64,000 bases of DNA from Sutcliffiella horikoshii (GTDB taxonomy: Bacteria > Bacillota > Bacilli > Bacillales > Bacillaceae_I): positions 2,522,001-2,586,000 of the forward strand of contig NZ_CP082918.1 of the NCBI RefSeq assembly GCF_019931755.1. Reading direction: 5' to 3'. Below the pieces are notes generated by a model. It was not told where the DNA came from. It worked only from the letters and a program-made list of their open reading frames with translations, and ran no database searches. Position numbers and translations under genes: made by a program. Of the stretch, positions 53,759-62,045 are shown one piece after another. Within the stretch, counting starts at the first letter, position 1; the number at the start of each line of letters is the position of its first letter.

Positions 53759-53870
53759 GTTCTACCGTTTGGTGGAGACCTTCTACAACTTTGAGCTTAT
53801 GTTCTACCCTTTAGTGCCGACCTTCTACATTTCCCAGACTACCTTCTACATTTCCCAAGTCAACTTCGAC
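53759..53870 (-). repeat. Six-unit 21-bp iteron array A2 (GTAGAAG)
   Basis: TTCTAC (once TTCGAC) on the plus strand starts at 53760, 53781, 53802, 53823, 53844 and 53865: exactly 21 bp apart. On the minus strand this is GTAGAA-G/C, the same motif and period as array A1 at 27314. Two units share TGGGAAAT with A1 units. The 350-bp gap 53687-54038 holds this array, the G-rich motif and the ysnE terminator, and no gene. Confidence 0.9.
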
Positions 53871-53888
53871 AATTAAAGCAATTTACCA

Positions 53889-53933
53889 CAAAAAAAACAC
53901 TCCCCGTTTAAAGATTTTAAAGCAGGTGAGTGT
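53889..53933 (-). terminator. ysnE terminator
   Basis: Minus-strand ACACTC and GAGTGT with an inner TTTAAA/TTTAAA pairing form a long hairpin, then TTTTTTTTG. It is about 105 bases past the ysnE stop. Confidence 0.75.
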
Positions 53934-54038
53934 GTATGACAGTACTATACAACTATTCAAGATTTTTTTACAATAACAGTTTCCGTTCTATGTACTCTCG
54001 ATATATGCGCAATTGCCCCTTTCCTATTATTTCTAAAT

Positions 54039-54494
54039 TTATAATTTCTTCATCATGAAAACACAATTAGGATCTTCTTCGTAATCGGCAAACGGCTCAC
54101 AATAGTCAAATCCAAAACTTTTATAGAGTTTCTGCGCAGGATAAAAAGCCTCCATGGAACCTGTTTCAAGATATAAATTCTGATAACCACGTTCTTTTCC
54201 AGCTTGAATAATGGATTGAAGGATTTGCGCGCCTATACCTTTTCTTAAATGCAACGCTGAAGTTCTCATGGATTTCACCTCACCACTCTTGGCGTCCAAC
54301 TCCTTAAGCGCTCCACAACCAACAACCTCAGTTCCTTCCCACACGCTCCAAAAAGTAACATCCGGTTTTCTCAAAGCATCTAAGTCCAAATAATGGTTGC
54401 TTTCTGGTGGAGAGAGCAGATTTAAATTTCTCATATGCTCCTCAACAAACGCTATGACCGCTGGGTGTGTAACATCATCAATCTTAATTTTCAT
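54039..54494 (-). CDS. ysnE: GNAT N-acetyltransferase YsnE
   Basis: 151 residues. It matches B. subtilis YsnE closely (FWS-WEG at residue 48, GCGALKELD, KSMRTSALHLRKGIGAQIL near 74-92 with the acetyl-CoA loop RKGIGA, and LYLETGSM and YCEPFADYEEDP at the end). YsnE has been linked to indole-3-acetic acid formation in Bacillus, but the direct substrate is not firmly known. ATG with GAGGAGCG nine bases upstream. Confidence 0.9.
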   Translation of the reverse strand: MKIKIDDVTHPAVIAFVEEHMRNLNLLSPPESNHYLDLDALRKPDVTFWSVWEGTEVVGCGALKELDAKSGEVKSMRTSALHLRKGIGAQILQSIIQAGKERGYQNLYLETGSMEAFYPAQKLYKSFGFDYCEPFADYEEDPNCVFMMKKL

Positions 54495-54510
54495 TTATTA
54501 TCGCTCCTCT

Positions 54511-54537
54511 AAAAAAATGAACCCCAAAAGGATTCAC
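54511..54537 (-). terminator. Terminator after the PhnA-like gene
   Basis: Minus-strand TGAATCC and GGGGTTCA (one G-T pair) followed by TTTTTTT, directly behind the stop codon. Confidence 0.8.
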
Positions 54538-54538
54538 T

Positions 54539-54874
54539 TTACACTTTTTTAACAAACTCCGTCTTTAGCTGCATAGCACCAAACCCATCAATTTTACAAT
54601 CAATATCATGATCGCCTTCAACAAGACGGATATTTTTCACTTTTGTTCCCTGTTTCACAACAGAAGAACTACCTTTTACTTTTAGGTCCTTTATGACTGT
54701 GACCGTATCTCCGTCATTAAGGATATTTCCATTTGCATCCTTGTACACTTTTTCTTCTTCCATTCCCTCCGAACCAGGCGTCCATTCGTAAGCACATTCC
54801 GGGCAGACTAGTTGGTTTCCATCTTCATATGTATATTCAGAATTACATTTTGGACAGTTTGGTAATGTTGACAT
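54539..54874 (-). CDS. PhnA/YjdM family zinc-ribbon protein
   Basis: 111 residues. N-terminal zinc ribbon CPKCNSEY and CPECAYEW (residues 8-31), then the family's beta domain [23 protein letters not shown] and C-terminal [11 protein letters not shown]. The family name comes from a position near phosphonate genes in E. coli, but a role in phosphonate use is not shown and none lies nearby here. ATG with GGAGGAACC upstream. Confidence 0.92.
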   Translation of the reverse strand: MSTLPNCPKCNSEYTYEDGNQLVCPECAYEWTPGSEGMEEEKVYKDANGNILNDGDTVTVIKDLKVKGSSSVVKQGTKVKNIRLVEGDHDIDCKIDGFGAMQLKTEFVKKV

Positions 54875-55016
54875 TTATAGGGTTCCTCCATTTACGTTCA
54901 ATTTTCCGCTCACTATAGAATAGCATAAATTATTCTTAAAATTAATTATACATTTTTTCCCTTTATTGATAATTTACATGATATAATTCTTTAAAATTCA
55001 TTTCCGGGGTGAAACC

Positions 55017-55637
55017 ATGATAAACCAGAAATCAGAAGTTAAAATGTTTCTTACTAATTTAATGAAACAAAAAGCCACCACTACTAAACTTGCCATCATT
55101 CTTCCTGGAGCCGGCTACACATCTCAAGGTCCTTTGTTGCATTTTTCTTCAGGACACTATTACAAACAGGGATTTGATGTCCTTCAAGTCAATTACCGGT
55201 TTAGCGATGCGGAACTTAATCCCTTTGATGCAGAAGGGTTTTCTGCAAATGTTTTACATACGTTGGAAGAAACTCTAAAAGAAACAGCTTATGATCAATG
55301 TTTTATTGTGGCAAAATCAATCGGGACCATAGCATTTGCAAATCTATTGAAACACCCCACCTTCCATAATGCTTCTGCCATATGGTTGACTCCACTGCTG
55401 CATCGGGATGATGTGTATCAAGCAATGCTAAAGAGTGAAAATAATTCATTCTGTATAATTGGAGATAAAGATTTCTGTTATCGTGAAGACCGATTTGCAA
55501 ACCTAGAATCTAATCCATCATTAAAAACACTACTTATACCAAATGGAGATCACAGTCTTGAAAATAAAGAGGATATACTAGGTTCTATTGATATGCTTAA
55601 GAATGTTATAGATGGTGTAATCCAATTTTCAAACTAA
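55017..55637 (+). CDS. Alpha/beta hydrolase
   Basis: 206 residues. ILPGAGYTSQGP near residue 28 is the oxyanion strand-loop, nucleophile in VAKSIGTIAF near 100, catalytic Asp in IIGDKDFCY near 148 and His in PNGDHSLE near 180. Close to the small dienelactone-hydrolase-like group; substrate unknown. ATG with GGGGTG upstream. Terminator directly behind. Confidence 0.84.
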   Translation: MINQKSEVKMFLTNLMKQKATTTKLAIILPGAGYTSQGPLLHFSSGHYYKQGFDVLQVNYRFSDAELNPFDAEGFSANVLHTLEETLKETAYDQCFIVAKSIGTIAFANLLKHPTFHNASAIWLTPLLHRDDVYQAMLKSENNSFCIIGDKDFCYREDRFANLESNPSLKTLLIPNGDHSLENKEDILGSIDMLKNVIDGVIQFSN

Positions 55638-55644
55638 ATACCTC

Positions 55645-55677
55645 ACAGTACAAGGCGCTTCTTGTGCTGTTTTTTTA
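55645..55677 (+). terminator. Terminator after the hydrolase gene
   Basis: ACAGTACAAG and CTTGTGCTGT form a 10-bp stem (one G-T pair) with a 6-base loop, then TTTTTTT. Confidence 0.9.
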
Positions 55678-55687
55678 TGAGAAACTA

Positions 55688-55727
55688 GTAAAGTATTATT
55701 GACACTATGTTAATAATACTTTACATT
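55688..55727 (+). promoter_or_regulatory. Operator palindrome and promoter of the XRE unit
   Basis: GTAAAGTATTATT (55688-55700) and AATAATACTTTAC (55712-55724) are a perfect 13-bp inverted repeat with an 11-base spacer. A -35 TTGACA (55699-55704) lies between the arms and TACATT (55722-55727) follows at 17 bp on the right arm. Binding there would block RNA polymerase. It lies 34 bases before the XRE gene, so autoregulation is likely. Confidence 0.82.
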
Positions 55728-55760
55728 TAGTATATAAAATTTAACACAGAGGAGAACCAT

Positions 55761-55976
55761 ATGCTTTGTAATCGGGTGAAGGAATTAAGGGCTAGACACG
55801 GCTTTTCTCAATCAGATTTAGGTAGCTTAGTCGGCGTAACTAGGCAAACAATCGGTTTTATTGAAAAAGGAGAATTTTCGCCATCCATTGCTTTGTCTTT
55901 AAGGCTTGCCAAGCATTTGAAAGTAAAAGTGGATGAGTTATTTTGGTTAGAAGGAGAGGATGAAGAAAATGAATAA
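55761..55976 (+). CDS. XRE-family transcriptional regulator
   Basis: 71 residues, nearly all one Cro/CI helix-turn-helix domain: RVKELRARHGFSQSDLGSLV near residues 5-24 and GVTRQTIGFIEKGEFSPSI near 25-43, then the short acidic end. It resembles the YvaO/YozG type that often pairs with a membrane protein. ATG with GAGGAG upstream. Its stop overlaps the ATG of the following membrane gene, and a perfect palindrome covers its promoter. Confidence 0.93.
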   Translation: MLCNRVKELRARHGFSQSDLGSLVGVTRQTIGFIEKGEFSPSIALSLRLAKHLKVKVDELFWLEGEDEENE

Positions 55977-56721
55977 AGATTTACGGATACAGCTTCCACT
56001 TTGGACAATCGCATTTTGCATTCTTTTGATGCCTTTAACATTTAGTCTGGTTCATTTAATTGATTTAATGATAAATAATTTTGATGCTTTTTTCGTTGTA
56101 AACGGCTCAGAAACTTCCTTTAATTGGGGCTTATTTTCCATTCAACTCTTCATGGTCAGTATCTTATTAGTTATCTTCTTCTATATTGCATTTTATCGTA
56201 GGTATAGAAAACATAATAAGGAGAATCCTAGTGAAAAACTGTCCTTCTTTGTTTTATATAAACCTGGTGAGATACTTGAAGATGATGAAATGCTTCAACA
56301 AGTATCCAAAAATGCAACGAAAAAGGTATACATACTTTTTGCAAATGCACTTCCGATACTTGCCTTTCTGATGGTTATCCCTCTTCACCGATCTGTATTC
56401 ATTATGGCGATCTTGCTTGTTATTATCTTTCAGAACCTTCTTTTTTACAATGAAATCAATCAATACTATTCTGGCAATTATACATTCGGCAAAAAAGATA
56501 AAAAGACAGATCAAGAACTCTCGAAAGCGAATAAAAGAGTTGTTCGAGGGATTGCGATTGTTAGTCTTACTATTGTAGCTTTATCTATAGGCAGAATAGC
56601 TCAAATTCATTCTAATTCTCAAAGTATCCTACCTCAGATGGAAGCTTGTATGGATGAAGGTGGCACCGCTGTTGTTGAAAGTGGCAGCATATGGAGCCTA
56701 ACGAAATTCACATGCGAATAG
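55969..56721 (+). CDS. Membrane protein paired with the XRE regulator
   Basis: About 250 residues with five or so membrane segments: ~8-30, ~50-72 (LFSIQLFMVSILLVIFFYIAF), ~115-135, ~137-155 and ~190-210. No enzyme motif seen; no family named. The start may be ATG 55969 (overlapping the XRE stop) or ATG 55960, three codons earlier; AAGGAG fits either moderately. Small XRE plus membrane-protein pairs are common in Firmicutes, where the membrane protein may sense a signal or act as an immunity-like partner; here that is inference. Confidence 0.8.
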   Translation: MNKDLRIQLPLWTIAFCILLMPLTFSLVHLIDLMINNFDAFFVVNGSETSFNWGLFSIQLFMVSILLVIFFYIAFYRRYRKHNKENPSEKLSFFVLYKPGEILEDDEMLQQVSKNATKKVYILFANALPILAFLMVIPLHRSVFIMAILLVIIFQNLLFYNEINQYYSGNYTFGKKDKKTDQELSKANKRVVRGIAIVSLTIVALSIGRIAQIHSNSQSILPQMEACMDEGGTAVVESGSIWSLTKFTCE

Positions 56722-56750
56722 GCATTGCTCAGCGCAAAGCCTATTTTCTT
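56717..56750. terminator. Bidirectional terminator
   Basis: AATAGGC and GCCTATT form a 7-bp stem, then TTCTTT on the plus strand. It covers both convergent stop codons. Confidence 0.75.
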
Positions 56751-57436
56751 TCCAATATGCTTTTTATTTGATCTGTATACATTCTATCTAAACTTTCCGT
56801 TGTGTAATGGAAATTCTCCATGCTTGATTCTTTAGTAATCCCCATTTTTATTAAACGGGTATCAAGCTTATTCAGAACAAAGGTCGGATGTTCATCTTCA
56901 TTGTCATAACCGCCGGCTTCATCATTTAAATCTATTATTTTTCCATCCATTAACTCAACCTTGTAATAGAAATCACCTCTATTGTGTGTGAAAGGAAGGT
57001 AAAATTTATACCCTCGAACGCCAGCATCTATTTTCACTACATCACTAAAATCATACTTCTTGCCTTGTGGGTGCAGGAATGAATAATCAATGATATTCTC
57101 CTCTGTTATTACGGTGACTGAGGAAAAAACAATATAGAAACCTATAATATTAGTTGCAATGAAACCAATCCTTAGAGCCTTACGTTTTCGTGTGATCTGG
57201 GTCTTTTTCCTATGTTTTCTAAAGAAAAAATAGAAGAATACTAGAAATAGATAAAGGACTATAATAATGATAAATCTAGAGTATGGATATTTAAAAATCC
57301 ATAAAATATAGTTATCAGGTACAAAAATTGTGTATTGAAGAAATCCTATTAAGATAAATATAGAAAAACTTAAAAATAGAACCAATATAAATCCTAATAT
57401 GTATACTAAAACTCCACCCGCTACTTTCAATTTCAT
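56741..57436 (-). CDS. Membrane protein, unrecognised
   Basis: 231 residues with about three membrane segments in the first 115 residues (GGVLVYILGFILVLFLSFSI; FIIIIVLYLFLVFFYFFF; IGFIATNIIGFYIVFSSV), then a soluble domain of about 110 residues (KIDAGVRGYKFYLPF; YYKVELMDGKIIDL). No family recognised. ATG at 57436. Downstream of a DUF2085 gene in the same direction. Confidence 0.75.
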   Translation of the reverse strand: MKLKVAGGVLVYILGFILVLFLSFSIFILIGFLQYTIFVPDNYILWIFKYPYSRFIIIIVLYLFLVFFYFFFRKHRKKTQITRKRKALRIGFIATNIIGFYIVFSSVTVITEENIIDYSFLHPQGKKYDFSDVVKIDAGVRGYKFYLPFTHNRGDFYYKVELMDGKIIDLNDEAGGYDNEDEHPTFVLNKLDTRLIKMGITKESSMENFHYTTESLDRMYTDQIKSILERK

Positions 57437-57460
57437 TTCCCCATTCTAAAAAAATCAATA

Positions 57461-57853
57461 TCAACCAATAAAGGAACCAATAAAATTAGCCAACCCCTGA
57501 ATCCCCCGATGAAATTGAATAGAACCTGCTACGATGATACAAGACATACCTATGCCACTCATCAGGCCCGTAAATATTCGGAGGAAATTGTTGCTTACTC
57601 TCCAGCCCCGGACCTGTGAGGAACCATCCACAACCATTGGAATGTTCAGTAAAATACCGAATAGAATCATTTTAAAAAATGCGATGTCTGCTGCTAGCCA
57701 TAGTAATGGAATCACAGCAAGGTAACCGAGCAATATCGACATACACCTGTAGCACATAGGGAATTGCCTGCCCCCTATGACAAGTGAGCGATCTTTTCTT
57801 TTATGGCACGGAAAAAAACGCAAAGTGATAACTGCATGAATGTATTCATTCAT
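57461..57853 (-). CDS. DUF2085 membrane protein
   Basis: 130 residues with three or four membrane segments. The family signature is seen as CHKRKDRSLVIGGRQFPMCYRC near residues 16-37, and DGSSQ near 76. Function unknown; the paired Cys and His could bind metal. ATG at 57853, 12 bases after the gene upstream, so probably co-transcribed with it. Confidence 0.85.
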   Translation of the reverse strand: MNEYIHAVITLRFFPCHKRKDRSLVIGGRQFPMCYRCMSILLGYLAVIPLLWLAADIAFFKMILFGILLNIPMVVDGSSQVRGWRVSNNFLRIFTGLMSGIGMSCIIVAGSIQFHRGIQGLANFIGSFIG

Positions 57854-57865
57854 ATGCTTTAACCC

Positions 57866-58156
57866 TTAATTAAATGGATTGCAATCACAGTCTGTGCAAT
57901 CCAACCCGCTTGATTTGCCTGAAGACGTTGGAAATGGAATATCACAATAGAGACAATCCCATACCCCGCCACTTTTCTTTTTCTTATCTCGTCTTTTCAT
58001 ATAGTAATGGATGCTCGCAAACAGTCCGATCATACTAAGTACAAGAAAAATGATACTAGCTATCATCTCTGCTGTTGAACTGGCTACAACAATGCCATAA
58101 ATACTACCAATTGAAGTTATACTTAATAAAGCCCATAGAATAAAAATCATCTGCAA
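57866..58156 (-). CDS. Two-span membrane protein with Cys-rich tail
   Basis: 96 residues. Two membrane segments (MIFILWALLSITSIGSIYGIVV, then IASIIFLVLSMIGLFASIHYY) are followed by basic RRDKKKK and a Cys-rich end (WDCLYCDIPFPTSSG, then LDCTDCDC) that could bind zinc. No family recognised. ATG with GAGGGTTGCAG upstream. First of a three-gene minus-strand run with the DUF2085 and unknown membrane proteins. Confidence 0.7.
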   Translation of the reverse strand: MQMIFILWALLSITSIGSIYGIVVASSTAEMIASIIFLVLSMIGLFASIHYYMKRRDKKKKSGGVWDCLYCDIPFPTSSGKSSGLDCTDCDCNPFN

Positions 58157-58297
58157 CCCTCTTTTTGTAATTAGTTGAACCCCACTCCATACAATTCTTT
58201 TCTTATCTTGAAAATCCTGCTTCTATTTGTCGAATATGTATCTTTCTTCCTATTATTTTAGTTCGTACTCCAAGTCCTTCCGCTCATTTTTTGAAAA

Positions 58298-58334
58298 TCT
58301 ATTCTGAAAGCGTTCCCTTTTCAGATAGAATAGA
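58298..58334 (+). promoter_or_regulatory. Cre-like site within a long hairpin before the lipase gene
   Basis: TGAAAGCGTTCCCT (58305-58318) fits 12 of 14 cre positions. It sits inside TCTATTCTGAAA (58298-58309) and TTTCAG-AT-AGAATAGA (58319-58334), an inverted repeat with a 2-base bulge. TAGAAT (58327-58332) could be a -10 box. CcpA control of the lipase is inferred; the promoter is not clear. Confidence 0.5.
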
Positions 58335-58374
58335 TGGGGAGATATCTCCTAATTTATTCAAAAGGAGTGTTGAA

Positions 58375-59856
58375 ATGAGAAGGTTGGTGATTTTATTGTT
58401 AGTAGCATTGCTAGTTGTACCAATATCCGTGAATGCTGGCACGATTGGTGGGAAAGACAATCCAGGTGGTGTGCCAGGTCAGTGGTATGTGGGGGATACA
58501 CCAAGTAACGTCGATCCAAACAAACCGGTTCTTGTATTTGTTCACGGAATTAACAGCTCATCAAAGACTTGGTGGGAAAACAATAATATGTATAAAACAG
58601 CCTTGAATAACGGATATGAAACGGCGTTCATTGATGTTCATCCTGATAAGAATATGTGGGACAATGGTGCCATCATTAATAGTCGAATCCGTGATATATC
58701 CAATCATTTCAACCAAAAGAAGATAGTGATAGTTGCGCATAGCAAAGGCGGAATTGATGCTCAGAACGCCCTTGTTCATTATGGAGCGCATCCTTATGTT
58801 TCGAACCTCATCACTCTGTCCACCCCTCATTATGGCTCACAGCTTGCAGACCTCGCTTACAGTGGCTGGGCTGGTTGGCTTGCAAGTATTCTTGGAAGTA
58901 AAAATGATGCAACCTACTCGCTTCAGACCGGTTATATGAATAGCTACCGACCTCAAATGGATAATCATGCAAATAGAAACCGAAATAAAATTTATACCCT
59001 AGCAGGAACTAGTTGGGGCGGGTTCGGATCTGCTCTTTATTGGGGTGGATTATACTTAAGTTCATATGGATCTAATGATGGTGCTGTCACAGTTAATAAT
59101 TCCCGTTTAACCTATAGCACACAAGTCAGGGTAAGCAACTGGAACCATACCACAGTCCGTGAAGGAGGTACCTTCCAATACTTCCGCCCGTATTTGACTA
59201 CTACACAAACAGCCGGCTTTGCACTTGGAGAGGCAGCGGCAACAGTCGAACCGATGGAACAGGAGCCAATCAACATAAGTGCCCTTCACCGTGGCGGCCA
59301 GTTCCAAAAAGAAGTGAAACAAACCTTTACAGTGGAGGAAAATGTACAAAAAATCGACCTAGATTGGCTGAGCGACAAGCAGACGAAAGATATTGAGGTG
59401 ATTAGTCCCTCAGGAAAGGTGTATTCGACCTTTGTACATTCCATCGATCAGGAAATTTTCAAGGGTGGCCACCACCACACTTTCCAAATCCCATCACCTG
59501 AAAAAGGACAATGGACCGTTAAAGCTAAAAAAGATAAAGCTGCCTATTTAATGACTGTTGGCTTCCATACAGATCTTAATGAGGAAGTAGTACTAGAAGA
59601 TTCTACCTTTGAACTGAAGAATAAAGGGCAGAAAGTGAAAAATATGAATGTGGATGTCAAAATCAATAAAGACGGGAAGGCTAAAGCAGAATTCGGGATG
59701 AAGGTTGCCAATAAAGGGAAGGTTGATGTGGACTTTAAAGAAGAAGGTGTCTACACTATCACGCTTGATGTCAAAGGTACCACAAAAGACGGAAATCCAT
59801 TTGAACGGACAATCGTGAAATCTGTTTATGTTGATAAGAACGGCAATCGATATTGA
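58375..59856 (+). CDS. Secreted lipase/esterase
   Basis: 493 residues. A signal peptide (MRRLVILLLVALLVVPISVNA) leads into an alpha/beta hydrolase domain with VLVFVHGINSSSKTWW near residue 45, nucleophile in IVAHSKGGIDAQNA near 122, STPHYGSQLADLAY near 145 and His probably in SNWNHTTV near 255. Residues ~310-493 form beta-rich domains (IEVISPSGKVYSTF; GQWTVKAKK; YTITLDVKGTTKDG), likely for binding or stability. Probably a triacylglycerol lipase-like enzyme. ATG at 58375 with AAGGAG upstream. Confidence 0.88.
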   Translation: MRRLVILLLVALLVVPISVNAGTIGGKDNPGGVPGQWYVGDTPSNVDPNKPVLVFVHGINSSSKTWWENNNMYKTALNNGYETAFIDVHPDKNMWDNGAIINSRIRDISNHFNQKKIVIVAHSKGGIDAQNALVHYGAHPYVSNLITLSTPHYGSQLADLAYSGWAGWLASILGSKNDATYSLQTGYMNSYRPQMDNHANRNRNKIYTLAGTSWGGFGSALYWGGLYLSSYGSNDGAVTVNNSRLTYSTQVRVSNWNHTTVREGGTFQYFRPYLTTTQTAGFALGEAAATVEPMEQEPINISALHRGGQFQKEVKQTFTVEENVQKIDLDWLSDKQTKDIEVISPSGKVYSTFVHSIDQEIFKGGHHHTFQIPSPEKGQWTVKAKKDKAAYLMTVGFHTDLNEEVVLEDSTFELKNKGQKVKNMNVDVKINKDGKAKAEFGMKVANKGKVDVDFKEEGVYTITLDVKGTTKDGNPFERTIVKSVYVDKNGNRY

Positions 59857-59862
59857 TTTGAC

Positions 59863-59895
59863 AAAGTGCTCTTCCTCATTGGGAGAGCACTTTTT
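59863..59895 (+). terminator. Lipase terminator
   Basis: AAAGTGCTCT and AGAGCACTTT form a perfect 10-bp stem with an 11-base loop, then TT. It may also serve the convergent gene. Confidence 0.9.
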
Positions 59896-59898
59896 ACA

Positions 59899-60363
59899 TT
59901 AATCTAATTGTACTTTTCGAAATTGATGGAAGACTGCTAGACCAATAAGTAAGATCCCCACCAATAATTGTGACATCATAAAAACCTTTGCACCAGAGGT
60001 TGGAGATCCGGATAGTAACCCTGCTCCGACAAGTAAAATAACGCCTAGGATACTAACAAATAAATTCTGTTTTAATCCGGGCTTGAGCAAATTCTGACCA
60101 ATTGCAAAAATCATATAAATAAAACTTACCATCATGATTATTGGAAAAATCGGCTTGAATTTAATAGAGTATACAAAGTAATCTAGTTGAGAAATATTTC
60201 CCCTCTCCACTTCCCCATCATGTATCCAAGAGGTAAATACTGCAGTGTGTTTCCATTCAAAAGAATTATCTACCAACTCGCTCCCTTCATACCATGAAGC
60301 AAAAATCGCGATACAAAAAAACATTATTGCTAAACCAAATGGAATGGTTCTTTTATAACTCAT
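59899..60363 (-). CDS. DUF4306-like membrane protein (YjdJ type)
   Basis: 154 residues with four membrane segments: ~6-22 (IPFGLAIMFFCIAIFASWYE), ~70-88, ~97-115 and ~125-145. SWYEGSELVDNSFEWKHTAVFTSW after the first segment is what suggests the DUF4306 family. Function unknown. The ATG at 60363 is preferred because GGGGGA lies 7 bases upstream; the ATG two codons earlier overlaps it. Confidence 0.75.
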   Translation of the reverse strand: MSYKRTIPFGLAIMFFCIAIFASWYEGSELVDNSFEWKHTAVFTSWIHDGEVERGNISQLDYFVYSIKFKPIFPIIMMVSFIYMIFAIGQNLLKPGLKQNLFVSILGVILLVGAGLLSGSPTSGAKVFMMSQLLVGILLIGLAVFHQFRKVQLD

Positions 60364-60486
60364 AAACATCCCCCTTTTTTCAAATGTTCCTATAAAAATA
60401 AACGAATCTGATAATGAAAAAGTTCAATTGTGCTGTTTAATTATTTTTGCGATAGGGAACTACTACAACATTGAGGAGGTTCACCT

Positions 60487-61206
60487 ATGAAGAAAACAAT
60501 CATCTATGCTGCCGCCTTAATTGTGGTTGCTCTTATCGGGGTAGATTTTTATAGTGGCTATCAAGAAAATACAGAAACAAACGAACCTGATCATTCACCA
60601 AAGACGATGGTCACTCTAGGTGACTCATTAACATATGGAGTCGGGGACAAGTCCGGTGAAGGATACGTGGATAATTTGGAGAAGCTAATCCAGGAAGAGA
60701 AAGACGCAAACGTTAAAGTGAAAAACTACGGAATCCCGGGTCAAGAGTCAGACGGTGTTGTAAAACAAGTGAAACTTACAAACATTCAAAAGGACATTCG
60801 CAATGCTGATTATATTATTCTCTTTATTGGCACCAATGATCTAATTCAAAGCAATGGCGGTGACTTAAAAGGAATCAATGAGGAAAAAATCAAAGAAGGC
60901 GCTGTAAAATACGAAAAGAATGTTAAAGAAATACTAAAATCAATTCGTCAAGAAAACAAAGACGTTCCGATATTATTTCTCGGGCTATATAACTCCTATC
61001 CAGATTCTACTGAACATGAAAATATCATTGTCAAGTGGAATGAAAATAGCCAAAAGATGGTCGATGACTATGAACGCATTAAATTCATTTCCACCAATGA
61101 TCTTTTCAAGGAAAAATCAAAAGAATATTACAGTGATTCCTTGCATCCTAACAAAAAGGGATATGATTTAATTACTAAAAAGATTATTGATGAATATGAC
61201 TTTTAA
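60487..61206 (+). CDS. SGNH/GDSL hydrolase, membrane-anchored or secreted
   Basis: 239 residues with an uncleaved-looking N-terminal hydrophobic segment (IIYAAALIVVALIGVDFY). Blocks of SGNH hydrolases: GDSLTYG near residue 44 (Ser), NYGIPGQESD near 80 (Gly), FIGTNDLI near 115 (Asn) and DSLHPNKKGY near 218 (Asp, His). Related to B. subtilis YpmR-type proteins; probably an esterase outside the cell. ATG with GAGGAGG upstream. Confidence 0.9.
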   Translation: MKKTIIYAAALIVVALIGVDFYSGYQENTETNEPDHSPKTMVTLGDSLTYGVGDKSGEGYVDNLEKLIQEEKDANVKVKNYGIPGQESDGVVKQVKLTNIQKDIRNADYIILFIGTNDLIQSNGGDLKGINEEKIKEGAVKYEKNVKEILKSIRQENKDVPILFLGLYNSYPDSTEHENIIVKWNENSQKMVDDYERIKFISTNDLFKEKSKEYYSDSLHPNKKGYDLITKKIIDEYDF

Positions 61207-61211
61207 GATTG

Positions 61212-61240
61212 AAAACGCTCAGGATTGAGCGTTTTTTAAT
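61212..61240. terminator. Bidirectional terminator
   Basis: AAAACGCTCA and TGAGCGTTTT form a 10-bp stem with a 4-base loop, then TTAATT. It includes the stop codon of the convergent gene. Confidence 0.92.
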
Positions 61241-61991
61241 TAGTGCTCATACAGACTAAGTAATCCCTCACATTTGCAATAGTGAAGCTGTCCCCTTCAA
61301 GAACTAATTGATTTAACAGGTGAACATGCCCTACCCCATATATGACTAATAAAAGATCATTATCGCAAGCTAGACTTTTTATGTTTTTATAGATTAGTAA
61401 ATTGCGATAATACCAGTAATTGGCGACCCACTTAGCGCCAATTGGATTGTCATTCTCTCCTATCATCGCAATATCCATATATAATTGATGATTGTTTCTC
61501 ACTTGTTGAGTTTCATTCAAAAATAAAAGATATTCCCTTATTGTTGTAGTATGAGATTTTTCATTGGCTTTCGCTATCATTTTTTCTATATCTCTGAATA
61601 TTTGCTTAGAACTATGCGTTTCATGCTTTTGCATGTATCCGAATATATCTAGACCACTTTCCTCTTCGTTCCAATCTACTGCAAATACATTTGAGTGACC
61701 TAACTCTTTTGCTAGTTGAAACCCGATTTGATGTCGTTCATTAGCCGATAATTCAAAGTTTCCAGCTAAGTATTCTCGATACTCTTCTGTTAATTTAAAG
61801 TGGTGTTTTAACGGATACTCTAATACTATTTTGGTAGGAGAGTATCCTTTAAGGCAAGTTATAACGTTACCTATCTCCAGTTGTTTACGTTGGGAGAAAA
61901 TGTCCAACTCTTCCGTTTTTCCATAATCATGTACAGCAGACTTTTCAAAATGATCGGTTCCTAATATCATGATTGAAGGTTTATTGACCAT
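61236..61991 (-). CDS. DUF5694 (TraB-like) protein
   Basis: 251 residues, soluble. GTDHFEKS near residue 11, KIVLEYPL near 54, VFAVDWNEE near 103 and VIYGVGHVHLLNQL near 220 match the DUF5694 group, related to TraB/Tiki-type proteins with conserved Glu and His that suggest a metallohydrolase. Function unknown. ATG with GGAGAAAG upstream. Single gene. Confidence 0.83.
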   Translation of the reverse strand: MVNKPSIMILGTDHFEKSAVHDYGKTEELDIFSQRKQLEIGNVITCLKGYSPTKIVLEYPLKHHFKLTEEYREYLAGNFELSANERHQIGFQLAKELGHSNVFAVDWNEEESGLDIFGYMQKHETHSSKQIFRDIEKMIAKANEKSHTTTIREYLLFLNETQQVRNNHQLYMDIAMIGENDNPIGAKWVANYWYYRNLLIYKNIKSLACDNDLLLVIYGVGHVHLLNQLVLEGDSFTIANVRDYLVCMSTN

Positions 61992-62045
61992 TAACTTTCT
62001 CCTTTACCTGTTTTAGTTTCATTGCTATTAAATAAAGCTTTATCA

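Noticed and set aside
27314..53870. 21-bp arrays as CRISPR
   Set aside because: The repeated part is only 7 bp and the period 21 bp. CRISPR repeats are longer, with spacers of 25 bp or more, and no cas gene is present.
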